A stretch of DNA of 64,000 bases from Roseateles oligotrophus. Lineage in GTDB: Bacteria; Pseudomonadota; Gammaproteobacteria; Burkholderiales; Burkholderiaceae_C. The stretch spans positions 659,728 through 723,727 of the forward strand of contig NZ_JAJIRN010000001.1 in the NCBI RefSeq assembly GCF_025717515.1, in the 5' to 3' direction. The notes under the pieces are model-generated. The model searched no databases, was not told the DNA's origin, and saw only the letters and a program-made list of their open reading frames with translations. A program made the position numbers and the translations under genes. Of the stretch, positions 17,665 to 25,903 are shown piece by piece (the stretch's first letter is position 1; the number at the start of each line of letters is the position of its first letter).

Positions 17665-18674
17665 GTAAATTCTTCAAGGCCTTGCTGCGATTTCTGCCGG
17701 TGATGGCGCTGACCTATCTGGGTCTCTTGGCCGTCACCTTTTTCATCGGCCGCGTGGTGCCGGTGGACCCGGTCTTGGCGGTGCTGGGTGACCGTGCGAC
17801 CGAGGACCAGATGGCGCAGATGCGCGAGGCGATGGGCCTCAACAAGCCGCTGTGGGCACAGTTTGCCAGTTATGTGAGCAAGGTCGCGCAGGGCGATTTC
17901 GGTACCTCGGTCTTGACCGCGCGGCCGGTGCTGGATGACATCATCCGGGTCTTTCCGGCCACGCTGGAGTTGGCCACCATGGGCATCATCATCGGCGTCG
18001 GCGTCGGTGTGCCGCTGGGCGTGTGGGCGGCGGTGCGGCGTGGCAAGTTTGCCGATCAACTGGTGCGGGTGATGGGGCTGATTGGTTACTCGGTGCCGAT
18101 CTTCTGGCTCGGGCTGATGGGCCTGGTCTTGTTCTACGCCAAGCTCGACTGGGTCAGCGGCCCGGGGCGTATCGGCATTGCCTTCGCTTACAGCGTACCG
18201 ACCGTGACCGGCCTGGTGTTGGTGGATAGCGCCTTGGCGGGCGAGTGGCAGGCCTTCAGGAGCGCAATCTCCCATCTGGCCCTGCCCGCTGGGCTGCTGG
18301 GTTACTTCTCGCTTGCCTACATCAGCCGCATGACGCGCAGCTTCATGCTCAAGGAGCTGAGCCAGGAGTACATCGTGGCGGCGCGTGCCAAGGGCTTGAG
18401 CGAGGCGACCATCATCTGGCGCCATGCCTTGCGCAATGCGGCCGTGCCGCTGGTGACGGTGATCGCGCTGTCCTATGCCGGTTTGCTGGAGGGCTCGGTC
18501 TTGACCGAGACGGTGTTCGCCTGGCCGGGCCTGGGTCTTTACATCACCAACTCGCTGCAGAACGCCGATATGAACGCGGTCCTGGGCGGCACGCTGGTGG
18601 TGGGTTCGATCTTTATTGCCTTGAACTTGTTCTCCGATCTGATGTACCGACTGCTGGACCCGCGCACGCGATGA
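17661..18674 (+). CDS. ABC transporter permease, DppB type
   Basis: A 337-residue inner-membrane permease with six predicted helices and the EAA loop (EYIVAARAKGLSEATIIWRHALRNA) that docks to the ATPases. The GTG start overlaps the binding-protein stop by four bases and its own stop overlaps the next permease. It forms one half of the translocation channel. Confidence 0.93.
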   Translation: MSKFFKALLRFLPVMALTYLGLLAVTFFIGRVVPVDPVLAVLGDRATEDQMAQMREAMGLNKPLWAQFASYVSKVAQGDFGTSVLTARPVLDDIIRVFPATLELATMGIIIGVGVGVPLGVWAAVRRGKFADQLVRVMGLIGYSVPIFWLGLMGLVLFYAKLDWVSGPGRIGIAFAYSVPTVTGLVLVDSALAGEWQAFRSAISHLALPAGLLGYFSLAYISRMTRSFMLKELSQEYIVAARAKGLSEATIIWRHALRNAAVPLVTVIALSYAGLLEGSVLTETVFAWPGLGLYITNSLQNADMNAVLGGTLVVGSIFIALNLFSDLMYRLLDPRTR

Positions 18675-19582
18675 GCAAGTTTGCCGAACTGAATCAATAT
18701 CTGATGAGCGAGCGCCCGGCCTCGCGCAGGCAGGCTGCGTTTGGCCGCTTTTACGCCGGCTGGTGCGCCTTTGCCCGCAACCGGCTGGCTTTGTTGGGCT
18801 TGGGCCTTGTGCTGCTTCTGGTGCTGGTGGCCGCTCTCGCACCTTGGCTTGCACCCTATGCGCCGGATGTCGGCGACCTGCTGACGCAGCGCCTGCTGCC
18901 GCCGTCCGCCGCCCATTGGCTGGGCACCGACGATCAGGGGCGCGACATCCTCTCGCGCATCCTGCATGGCTCGCGCATCACCTTGTTTGTGGTGACCTTG
19001 GTGGCGATTCTGGCCGCGCCGATTGGCTTGGCTGTAGGCACGGTGGCCGGCTATTTTGGCGGCTATGTGGACGCCGCGCTGATGCGCGTGACCGACATCT
19101 TTCTGGCCTTTCCGCGCCTGATCCTGGCGCTGGCTTTTGTCGCCGCTTTAGGCCCCGGCATCGAGAACGCGGTGCTGGCTATTGCGATCACCTCCTGGCC
19201 GCCCTATGCCCGTATCGCGCGCGCCGAGACGCTGACCATTCGCAATGCCGACTACATCGCCGCCGTGCAGCTGCTGGGCGCCTCGCGCTGGCGGATTGTG
19301 TGGCGCCACATCATGCCGCTGTGCCTGCCCTCGGTGATCGTGCGCGTCACCCTGGACATGGCCGGCATCATCCTGACCGCCGCCGGCCTGGGCTTTTTAG
19401 GCCTGGGCGCGCAGCCGCCAAGCCCCGAGTGGGGCGCGATGATTGCCGCCGGCCGGCAATATGTGCTGGACCAATGGTGGGTCGCAGCGGGGCCAGGTCT
19501 TGCCATCTTCATCGTCAGCCTGGCCTTCAATTTGCTCGGCGATGGCTTGCGTGATGCACTTGATCCAAAGACGGGTGAATGA
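18671..19582 (+). CDS. ABC transporter permease, DppC type
   Basis: A 303-residue second permease. It has the N-terminal segment typical of DppC (FARNRLALLGLGLVLLLVLVAALAPWLAPYAP), the GTDDQGRDILSRILHGSR loop and the EAA loop YIAAVQLLGASRWRIVWRHI. The ATG at 18671 overlaps the previous stop (ATGA); the frame open upstream to 18245 is only the shadow of the DppB gene. Confidence 0.93.
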   Translation: MSKFAELNQYLMSERPASRRQAAFGRFYAGWCAFARNRLALLGLGLVLLLVLVAALAPWLAPYAPDVGDLLTQRLLPPSAAHWLGTDDQGRDILSRILHGSRITLFVVTLVAILAAPIGLAVGTVAGYFGGYVDAALMRVTDIFLAFPRLILALAFVAALGPGIENAVLAIAITSWPPYARIARAETLTIRNADYIAAVQLLGASRWRIVWRHIMPLCLPSVIVRVTLDMAGIILTAAGLGFLGLGAQPPSPEWGAMIAAGRQYVLDQWWVAAGPGLAIFIVSLAFNLLGDGLRDALDPKTGE

Positions 19583-20508
19583 GCATGAGTGCCCATATGT
19601 TGGAAGTTGAAAACCTGCGGGTGGCTTTTCCGAATCGCGACGGCAGTCTCAGCGAGGCGGTGCGCGGTGTCTCCTTCAAGCTCGGCCGCGAGCGGCTCGG
19701 CATCGTCGGCGAGTCGGGCTCGGGCAAGTCGCAAACCGGCCGCGCCATCTTGGGTCTGTCGGCGCCCGAGGCCAGGATCAGTGCGGACAGGCTAGCCTTT
19801 GACGGTATCGATCTTTTGCGCTGCAGCGCCGCCGAGCGCCGCAGCCTGCGTGGCCGGCGCATTGCGATGGTCTTGCAGGACCCGAAATATTCGCTCAACC
19901 CGGTGATGCGCATAGGCGCGCAGATCGCCGAGACCCTGCTCGCGCATCGGGCTATGGCCGCAGCCGAGGCACACAAGCGGGTGATGCAGGCCTTGCTCGA
20001 TGTCGCGATCGACGACCCCGAGCGCGTCGCACGGCTTTACCCGCACGAGGTGTCGGGCGGCATGGGGCAGCGCGTGATGATGGCGATGATGTTGATCGCC
20101 GAACCCGAGCTGCTGATCGCGGACGAGCCGACCTCGGCGCTCGACGTCACGGTGCAACTGCAGGTGCTGGGCATTCTCGACAAGCTGGTCAGGGCTGATC
20201 GGCCCCTGGGCCTCCGCGATGCGGAGGTTGTCCCCCAAGCGGAGTCGGGCGGCTTGGGACGGCCCGGCGCCGCCCGGCGCGGCATGGGGCTGATCTTCAT
20301 CTCGCATGACCTGCGCCTGGTGGCCAGTTTTTGTGACCGCATTCTGGTCATGTATGCGGGCCGCGTGGTCGAGGAGATTGCCGCCCGTGACTTGGCTGCT
20401 GCCAAGCATCCCTACACCCAAGGCCTGCTGAACTGCTTGCCGCAGCTCGGTGGCGCGCGCCATCCGCTGCCGACGCTGCAGCGCCAAGAGAGCTGGAATT
20501 CCGCATGA
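19579..20508 (+). CDS. ABC transporter ATP-binding protein, DppD type, with in-frame insertion
   Basis: A 309-residue ATPase. Walker A is GESGSGKSQTGRA, the signature is EVSGGMGQRVMMAMM, Walker B is LLIADEPTSALD, and the switch His is in FISHDL. Between LDKLVR and RGMGLIFISHDL, where relatives run on directly, there are 28 extra codons (20194-20277). These read in frame through two hairpins, so the protein carries an added loop between Walker B and the switch His. The usual C-terminal extension of DppD proteins is shortened: the product ends soon after HPYTQGLLNCLP. Start and stop both overlap neighbours by four bases, so the gene is embedded in the five-gene operon and the insertion has not broken translation. 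Confidence 0.92.
   Translation: MSMSAHMLEVENLRVAFPNRDGSLSEAVRGVSFKLGRERLGIVGESGSGKSQTGRAILGLSAPEARISADRLAFDGIDLLRCSAAERRSLRGRRIAMVLQDPKYSLNPVMRIGAQIAETLLAHRAMAAAEAHKRVMQALLDVAIDDPERVARLYPHEVSGGMGQRVMMAMMLIAEPELLIADEPTSALDVTVQLQVLGILDKLVRADRPLGLRDAEVVPQAESGGLGRPGAARRGMGLIFISHDLRLVASFCDRILVMYAGRVVEEIAARDLAAAKHPYTQGLLNCLPQLGGARHPLPTLQRQESWNSA
20194..20277 (+). repeat. In-frame hairpin-rich insertion inside the DppD-type gene
   Basis: An 84-base segment with two clear inverted repeats: CCTCCGC/GCGGAGG (20211-20217, 20221-20227) and CCCAAGC/GCTTGGG (20234-20240, 20252-20258), followed by a GC-rich stretch around GGCGCC. Its length is a multiple of three, it has no stop codon in the reading frame, and it lies at a point where ABC ATPases usually have no loop. 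It looks like a palindromic repeat element (REP/RPE-like) caught inside a gene. Confidence 0.55.
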
Positions 20509-21257
20509 GCATAGGGCTTGAAATCAGCGGCCTGCAGGTCCGCTTTGGCGCTTTCACCGCCGTGCATGAGTTGAACCTCAGGATCGCGCCGGGAGAAAGT
20601 TTTGGCCTGGTTGGCGAATCCGGCTCGGGTAAATCCACGGTCTTGCGCGCCATCTGTGGCTTGGCGCCGCTGGCGGCCGGCGCGGTCAAGTTGACCGGTG
20701 CCGGCGAGCTGCCCGAGCCCGGCAGCAAGGCCTTTCGGCGTGCGGTGCAGATGGTGTTTCAAGACCCTTACGGCTCGCTGCATCCGCGCCAAACCGTCGA
20801 CAGCATGTTGGCCGAGGCCTTGGCCATTCACGCCATCGGCGAGGCCGAACGGCGCATTGAAGCGGTGCTGGACGCGGTCGGTTTGGGCCATGGTTTTCGC
20901 TTTCGCTACCCGCATCAACTCTCCGGCGGTCAGCGCCAACGGGTGGCGATTGCGCGGGCCTTGATTCTGGAGCCCAAGGTCTTGCTCTTGGACGAGCCGA
21001 CCTCGGCGCTCGATGCCTCGGTGCAGGCCGAGGTCTTGAATCTGCTGGAGCGCTTGCGCGCCGAGCGCGGGCTGACGTTTTTGATGGTCAGCCATGACCT
21101 GGCCGTCGTCACCCATCTGTGCGAGCGGCTGATGGTGATGCGGCTGGGGCGCGAGGTCGAGACGCTGGCCGCAGCCGATCTGGTGCGCCAACAGGTCAGC
21201 GCCGACTACACGCGGGACTTGATGCGTGCCTCGGCGGGCTTTGTGCGCAGCGCTTGA
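20505..21257 (+). CDS. ABC transporter ATP-binding protein, DppF type
   Basis: A 250-residue second ATPase. Walker A GESGSGKSTVLRAICG, signature [16 protein letters not shown], Walker B VLLLDEPTSALDASVQ and switch MVSHDL are intact. It overlaps the DppD stop by four bases and closes the five-gene transport operon. It is shorter than typical DppF because the C-terminal region after the last helix is reduced. Confidence 0.93.
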   Translation: MSIGLEISGLQVRFGAFTAVHELNLRIAPGESFGLVGESGSGKSTVLRAICGLAPLAAGAVKLTGAGELPEPGSKAFRRAVQMVFQDPYGSLHPRQTVDSMLAEALAIHAIGEAERRIEAVLDAVGLGHGFRFRYPHQLSGGQRQRVAIARALILEPKVLLLDEPTSALDASVQAEVLNLLERLRAERGLTFLMVSHDLAVVTHLCERLMVMRLGREVETLAAADLVRQQVSADYTRDLMRASAGFVRSA

Positions 21258-21304
21258 GATCAACTTGATGCCGGGCTGTAACTGCCGGTCTTTAAGATAG
21301 GCGC

Positions 21305-21676
21305 ATGAAGCTCGCATTGATCGCCCACGACGGCAAGAAGAACGATATGGTGGCCCTGGCCGCCCGCTATCTACCGCTGCTGCAAAACTGCAGCCTGATG
21401 GCCACCGGCACCACCGGGCGCCGCTTGGTCTCGGAGTTGGGCCTGGAGGTTGATTGTTTGCTCAGCGGCCCGCTGGGCGGTGACCTGCAGATCGGTGCGC
21501 GGCTGGCTGTGGGCGAGGTTGACGGCGTGATCTTCTTGCGCGACCCGATGACGCCGCAGCCGCATGAGCCCGACATCAATGCTTTGGTGCGCGCCTGCGA
21601 TGTGCATGATGTGCCCTGCGCGACCAATCTGGCCGGCGCCGAGTTGATGTTGCAGGCCTGGGCGCGGCGGTTTTGA
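21305..21676 (+). CDS. mgsA: Methylglyoxal synthase
   Basis: A 123-residue enzyme that converts dihydroxyacetone phosphate to methylglyoxal and phosphate. The family motifs [32 protein letters not shown] (with the catalytic Asp) and [15 protein letters not shown] are present, and the length is near the lower end for the family. It begins 47 bases after the transporter operon. A TAAGAT hexamer ends seven bases before the ATG and there is no normal Shine-Dalgarno sequence, so it may have its own promoter with a leaderless message. Confidence 0.95.
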   Translation: MKLALIAHDGKKNDMVALAARYLPLLQNCSLMATGTTGRRLVSELGLEVDCLLSGPLGGDLQIGARLAVGEVDGVIFLRDPMTPQPHEPDINALVRACDVHDVPCATNLAGAELMLQAWARRF

Positions 21677-21682
21677 GTTGAA

Positions 21683-21988
21683 CTAGTCAGGGGCCGGCAT
21701 TCTGGCCGTACCCGGCGGCTCGCCCAGCACGGCCTTGAGCAGTCGATTCAGCAAGCTGTCCGGCGCCAATTCCTTGCCCGCATTGCCCTTTCTGGCCTCA
21801 TCCGCCAATTTTCGGTAATGCAGCTGTTGTTCTTCGTTGACGCCCAGGTTTTGCCAGCCGTCGGCGGTCAAGTCAAAGCCATTGGCGATCTTTTCGCGCT
21901 GCATTTGGGCCGCTTTCAGCTCAGCGGGGGACGCGGCGCAGGCACTCAAGGCCAGCGCCAGCAAGGCTGGCCATAGATAGGTTTTCAA
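21683..21988 (-). CDS. Small putative lipoprotein
   Basis: A 101-residue product with a lipoprotein signal (MKTYLWPALLALALSAC, lipobox LSAC, Cys17). The mature part is charged and Ala/Leu-rich with no recognised domain. It converges on mgsA with only six bases between the stop codons. Function unknown; probably a periplasmic-side lipoprotein. Confidence 0.65.
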   Translation of the reverse strand: MKTYLWPALLALALSACAASPAELKAAQMQREKIANGFDLTADGWQNLGVNEEQQLHYRKLADEARKGNAGKELAPDSLLNRLLKAVLGEPPGTARMPAPD

Positions 21989-22360
21989 TTTGAGACTGCG
22001 TTTGGCGACTAAGGCCAGCAGTGTTGGTCAGCGACTCGAATGCGGCAAGCGCAGCCGCTGAAGTGCCGCCGCAAGCCACTTGAGGTAGCTTTTTCCGAGC
22101 GCCCCTTGGCGCCAAATGCACAAAAATGTGGCCATGGCTCGGCCGGACCTAATTTCCAAAGTAAAATGCCGGATTATTTCCAACTCAGTCGTGTCGAGAT
22201 GGGTCGCAATTTGCAGCTCGATCGGGACTACGGCTCTACTTAAGGCCTCTGCAAGAAGGCGCTAAGTGGAAAACGGGGTTGGTGAACTTTTGCTAAGAGT
22301 TTTGCCATTAGTTCGGCTTTGCTTTTCGCACTCAATCAATCCTTTGTACTGGAGCCACTC
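21989..22360. other. Non-coding gap (372 bases)
   Basis: No convincing gene. It must hold the promoters for the lipoprotein gene on the left and for the 55-residue protein on the right. Short frames here lack ribosome binding sites and protein-like composition. I see no tRNA-like fold and cannot support a specific small RNA. Confidence 0.5.
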
Positions 22361-22528
22361 ATGGGCAACAAAATCATCACCGAAGCCGCTCGTCGTGCTA
22401 CTCCCCGTCCTGCAGCCCCTGTTGGCGTGACCTTCACCGCCGGCCATGGCCAGAAGTGCAGCCTTGAGCGCGGTGTGCACACCCGCAGCAAGAAGAACCC
22501 CGGCAAGCGTCCAAGCAAGGGCGGCTGA
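22361..22528 (+). CDS. Small basic protein of unknown function (55 residues)
   Basis: An ATG with GGAG six bases upstream opens a 55-residue, strongly basic frame rich in Arg, Lys, Pro and Gly (ending RSKKNPGKRPSKGG), with a single Cys. The frame to 22319 upstream has no better start. It stands alone between a long leader region and an unusually strong terminator, which suggests a discrete, possibly abundant transcript. The composition resembles a nucleic-acid-binding or ribosome-associated peptide, but no family is recognised. Confidence 0.65.
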   Translation: MGNKIITEAARRATPRPAAPVGVTFTAGHGQKCSLERGVHTRSKKNPGKRPSKGG

Positions 22529-22592
22529 TTGCCCCGGCTCGGTGGCGTTGCATCCGCTTGGATTCGACGCCCCGCAGCGAGTTGCATCTTGC

Positions 22593-22628
22593 AATGACAA
22601 TAGGCCCTTACCCGGGCCTATTGTCATT
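22593..22628. terminator. Strong intrinsic terminator after the 55-residue gene
   Basis: Perfect 15-base arms (22593-22607 and 22614-22628; core TGACAATAGGCCC / GGGCCTATTGTCA) with a six-base loop, ending in a short T-run. It separates the small gene from the following flavoprotein gene. Confidence 0.85.
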
Positions 22629-22685
22629 TCAGCAGCGGCTTTTTATAAGATTTGCTTTCTTTAGGCCAGCAATAGAACGACCACC

Positions 22686-24350
22686 ATGCTTCGCATTACC
22701 GAACTCCGCCTGCCCCTGAATCATGCCGAGGACGCCTTGCGGCCCGCCATCGTTCAGCGCCTCGGCCTGGGTGATGCGGATCTGCGCGCCTTCACCGTCT
22801 TCAAACGCAGTTACGACGCGCGCAAGAAGTCGGCCATCGTCCTGACCTACACGGTCGATTGCGAACTGAGCTCGGCCTCGCTTGAAGCCGACTTGCTGCA
22901 GCGCTTTGCTGCCGACAACCATATCAAGGCGACACCGGACACCGACTATCACTTCGTCGCCCAGGCGCCGGCCGGTTTTTATGGCGAGGCCAGCGCGCCG
23001 CCGCGGCCGCTCGTCATCGGATTCGGCCCCTGCGGCATTTTCGCCGCGCTGATTCTGGCGCAAATGGGGCTGCGGCCCATCGTGCTGGAGCGTGGCAAAG
23101 AGGTGCGCCAGCGCACCAAGGACACCTGGGGCCTGTGGCGTCAGGGCGAGCTGGATCCTGAATCTAACGTTCAATTCGGTGAGGGCGGGGCCGGCACGTT
23201 TTCGGACGGCAAGCTCTGGAGCCAGATCTCCGACCCGCGCTTTCTGACCCGCAAGGTCTTGACCGAGTTCGTCAAGGCCGGCGCGCCGGAAGAGATTCTC
23301 TACGTCAACAAGCCCCATATCGGTACGTTCCGTTTGGTGTCGATGGTGATCAAGATGCGCGCCGAGATCGAGGCGCTGGGCGGCGAGATCCGCTTCGAGC
23401 AAAAGGTCTCGGACGTGCTGATCGAGGATGGTCATATCCGCGGCGTCACGCTGGCCTCGGGTGAGCAAATCGCCAGCAACCATGTGGTGCTGGCCTTGGG
23501 CCATAGCGCGCGCGACACCTTCACGATGCTGCATCAGCGCGGTGTCTTCATGGAAGCCAAGCCCTTCTCGATCGGCTACCGCATCGAGCATCCGCAAAGC
23601 ATCATCGACGCGGCCCGTTTTGGCGCCAGCGCCGGTCACCCGATTCTGGGCGCGGCCGACTACAAGCTGGTCCATCACGCCAAGAATGGCCGCTCGGTCT
23701 ACAGCTTTTGCATGTGCCCGGGCGGCACGGTGGTGGCCGCGACCAGTGAGCCGCTGCGGGTCGTCACCAACGGCATGAGCCAGTATTCGCGCAATGAGCG
23801 CAACGCCAATGCCGGTATCGTCGTCGGCATCAGCCCACAAGATTACCGCCAGGATGGCAAGTTAGACGGTCCGGTCAATCCGCTCGACGGCATGGCCTTC
23901 CAGCGCATCTGGGAGAGCCGCGCCTACGAGTTGGGCGAGGGCGGCTACAAGGCGCCCGGCGCCTTGGTGGGCGACTTCATCAAGCGCCAGCGCAGCAAGA
24001 CGCTTGGCAATGTCGAGCCGTCCTACAAGCCCGGCGTGACGCTGACCGATCTGCAACAAAAGGGTCGTGGCAGCCTGCCCGACTACGCGCTCGACGCGAT
24101 CCGCGAGGCCTTGCCGGCGTTTGAGCGCCAGATCAAGGGCTTCTCGATGGCCGACGCGGTTTTGACCGGTGTCGAGACGCGCACCTCCTCGCCGCTGCGC
24201 ATCACGCGCGGCCGCGACTACCAAAGCCTTAACGTCAAGGGGCTGTACCCGGCCGGTGAAGGTGCGGGTTATGCCGGCGGCATCATGTCGGCCGGCGTGG
24301 ACGGCATCGAAGTGGCCGAGGCCTTGGGCGCGGCGCTGTTGGCCGGCTAA
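22686..24350 (+). CDS. NAD(P)/FAD-dependent dehydrogenase, COG2509 type
   Basis: A 554-residue flavoprotein of the uncharacterised COG2509 family. After about 100 N-terminal residues comes the FAD fold (VIGFGPCGIFAALILAQMG, LERGKEVRQR), then the family motif FGEGGAGTFSDGKLW and a C-terminal FAD contact GLYPAGEGAGYAGGIMSAGVDG. Cysteines in FCMCPGG lie near the substrate side in this family. It is a single-gene unit after the strong terminator. The biochemical reaction is not established. Its stop overlaps the convergent 80-residue gene by three bases. Confidence 0.9.
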   Translation: MLRITELRLPLNHAEDALRPAIVQRLGLGDADLRAFTVFKRSYDARKKSAIVLTYTVDCELSSASLEADLLQRFAADNHIKATPDTDYHFVAQAPAGFYGEASAPPRPLVIGFGPCGIFAALILAQMGLRPIVLERGKEVRQRTKDTWGLWRQGELDPESNVQFGEGGAGTFSDGKLWSQISDPRFLTRKVLTEFVKAGAPEEILYVNKPHIGTFRLVSMVIKMRAEIEALGGEIRFEQKVSDVLIEDGHIRGVTLASGEQIASNHVVLALGHSARDTFTMLHQRGVFMEAKPFSIGYRIEHPQSIIDAARFGASAGHPILGAADYKLVHHAKNGRSVYSFCMCPGGTVVAATSEPLRVVTNGMSQYSRNERNANAGIVVGISPQDYRQDGKLDGPVNPLDGMAFQRIWESRAYELGEGGYKAPGALVGDFIKRQRSKTLGNVEPSYKPGVTLTDLQQKGRGSLPDYALDAIREALPAFERQIKGFSMADAVLTGVETRTSSPLRITRGRDYQSLNVKGLYPAGEGAGYAGGIMSAGVDGIEVAEALGAALLAG

Positions 24351-24589
24351 GCCTGGGTCGCGAGCATCTCGATCAGCTCCTTCAAAAAGGCCAGCGCCTC
24401 TTCCGGCGTCGCGAAGTAATACTCGCCGCCAAGGTCGGCGGCATCGCCGTCCGGGCCGATATGCACGACGGACCAGCCTTGTGCGCCGCCGTCGATGGCG
24501 CAGATGCCGAAGGAGCCGGGCGCGAGGTCTTTGGCGGAGCCGGAGGTGACAAAAATGTCGCGGTCGAGGTGGGAGTGGTAGCGTTTCAC
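24347..24589 (-). CDS. Small conserved-looking protein of unknown function (80 residues)
   Basis: An 80-residue frame from a GTG at 24589. The sequence (IFVTSGSAKDLAPGSFGICA, GGEYYFATPEEALAFLKELIE) looks like a compact alpha/beta protein rather than shadow translation, and its frame ends exactly at the convergent flavoprotein stop (shared CTAA). The same frame is open far upstream on the minus strand, but that part is only the mirror of the DUF427 and DedA genes. It is divergent from the DUF427 gene. Function unknown. Confidence 0.6.
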   Translation of the reverse strand: MKRYHSHLDRDIFVTSGSAKDLAPGSFGICAIDGGAQGWSVVHIGPDGDAADLGGEYYFATPEEALAFLKELIEMLATQA

Positions 24590-24643
24590 CCGCCTATTGT
24601 CGCCTGGCCTATAGTCCCGCTCGTATTCAGACGGAGATGCAAT

Positions 24644-24925
24644 ATGAAAGCAGTGTGGAATGGCGTGGTCGTGGCCGAGAGCGACAAGACCGTGGTCATC
24701 GAAGGCAACCATTACTTCCCGCCCGAGTCGCTGAAGCGTGAGCACACGACGTTCAGCAACCACCGCAGCGGCTGCGCGTGGAAGGGTCAGGCGCATTACC
24801 TGAGCCTTTTTGTCAACGGCGAGATGAACCCGGACGCGGTCTGGTTCTACCCCGAGCCGACCGAGGCCGCCGCTGAGATCAAGGGCCACTACGCTTTCTG
24901 GAAGGGCGTGCAAATCCAGTCGTGA
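24644..24925 (+). CDS. DUF427 domain protein
   Basis: A 93-residue protein matching the DUF427 family: MKAVWNGVVVAESDKTVVIEGNHYFPPES, GCAWKGQAHYLSL and NPDAVWFYPEPTEAAAEIKGH. GGAG lies about seven bases before the ATG, and a TATAGT hexamer occurs at 24610-24615. The family forms a small beta fold of unknown catalytic role. It precedes the DedA-rhodanese gene by 42 bases. Confidence 0.9.
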   Translation: MKAVWNGVVVAESDKTVVIEGNHYFPPESLKREHTTFSNHRSGCAWKGQAHYLSLFVNGEMNPDAVWFYPEPTEAAAEIKGHYAFWKGVQIQS

Positions 24926-24967
24926 TGGCAGCATTGAGCGGGTCATGGGCGCGCTTGAAGGCCTCCG

Positions 24968-25903
24968 ATGCGTGAACTGATCGAGTTGCTGATCGCTCAT
25001 GGCGTGTTTCTGGTTTTCCTGGTGACGCTGGCGGCGCGAGCGGGTTTGCCGCTGCCGGCTGCACCGATGTTGGTGGTGGTGGGCGGTTTGGCGGCCGAGG
25101 GGCAACTGTCGGGCGTGGCCTCGCTGGCGGTGGCCGTGCTGGCCAATATCGGCGGCGACGTGATCTGGTTTGTGGCCGGGCGCCGCCATGGCTACCGGGT
25201 CATGAAGCTGCTGTGCCGCATCTCGCTGTCGCCCGATGTCTGCGTGCGCCAGAGCGAGGGTTTGATCCTGCGCTGGGGCGGCCAAGCGCTGCTGGCGGCC
25301 AAGTTTTTGCCGGGCGTCTCGGTGGTGGCCGCGCCTATGGCCGGCGCTTTGGGCTTCAGCTGGCGGCGCTTCATTGCCTATGACTTCATCGCCAGCTTGC
25401 TGTGGAGCGGCACATTTCTGCTGTTGGGCCTGATGCTGTCGGATCAGATCCAGCTGGTGCTGGACATGCTGGCCGGTGCTGGCTTTGCGGCCTTGGCGGC
25501 GCTGGGCTTGATGGTGCTTGGCCTGATTCTGCGGCGGCTGTGGCAGCGCCGTCGCTTCGCGCGCCGCAGCCTGGGCGGGCGCATCACGGTGGCCGAAGCC
25601 GCTGCCTTGCAAGACGGCGGCGCTGCACCGGTTTTCATCGACGTGCGCGCCGCCGGCGGCCACGCGGTGGACCCGCGCCACATCGCCGGCGCAATGCTGA
25701 TCGCCATCGATCAACTCAAGCGCCACGCCGCCAGCCTGCCCCGAGACCGCGAGTTGGTGCTGTATTGCAACTGCCCCAACGAAGTCAGCGCTGCCTTGGC
25801 CGTGACGGTGCTGGCCGAGCAAGGCATCACCCGCGCCCGCGCCTTGGTGGGTGGCCTGGATGGCTGGGTCGAGGCGGGGCGGGCGGTGGCGAGGGCTGAC
25901 TGA
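24968..25903 (+). CDS. DedA-family membrane protein fused to a rhodanese domain
   Basis: A 311-residue fusion. Residues 1-195 form a DedA/SNARE-associated membrane domain with about five hydrophobic segments (FLPGVSVVAAPMAGALGFSWRRF is the conserved re-entrant region). Residues about 205-305 form a rhodanese-like domain with DVRAAGGHAVDPRHIAGA and an active-site loop CNCPNEVSAALA whose second Cys is in the catalytic position. DedA proteins act in envelope lipid transport (undecaprenyl phosphate recycling in known cases); the rhodanese domain faces the cytosol and may transfer sulfur or act as a sensor. The coupling of the two is unexplained. Confidence 0.9.
   Translation: MRELIELLIAHGVFLVFLVTLAARAGLPLPAAPMLVVVGGLAAEGQLSGVASLAVAVLANIGGDVIWFVAGRRHGYRVMKLLCRISLSPDVCVRQSEGLILRWGGQALLAAKFLPGVSVVAAPMAGALGFSWRRFIAYDFIASLLWSGTFLLLGLMLSDQIQLVLDMLAGAGFAALAALGLMVLGLILRRLWQRRRFARRSLGGRITVAEAAALQDGGAAPVFIDVRAAGGHAVDPRHIAGAMLIAIDQLKRHAASLPRDRELVLYCNCPNEVSAALAVTVLAEQGITRARALVGGLDGWVEAGRAVARAD

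Noticed and set aside
21989..22360. Possible tRNA or riboswitch
   Set aside because: No TpsiC-loop-like motif, acceptor stem or recognisable aptamer could be found by eye.
24590..25822. N-terminal extension of the minus-strand frame upstream of the 80-residue protein
   Set aside because: It lies over the DUF427 and DedA-rhodanese genes and has shadow composition; only the last 80 residues look like protein.
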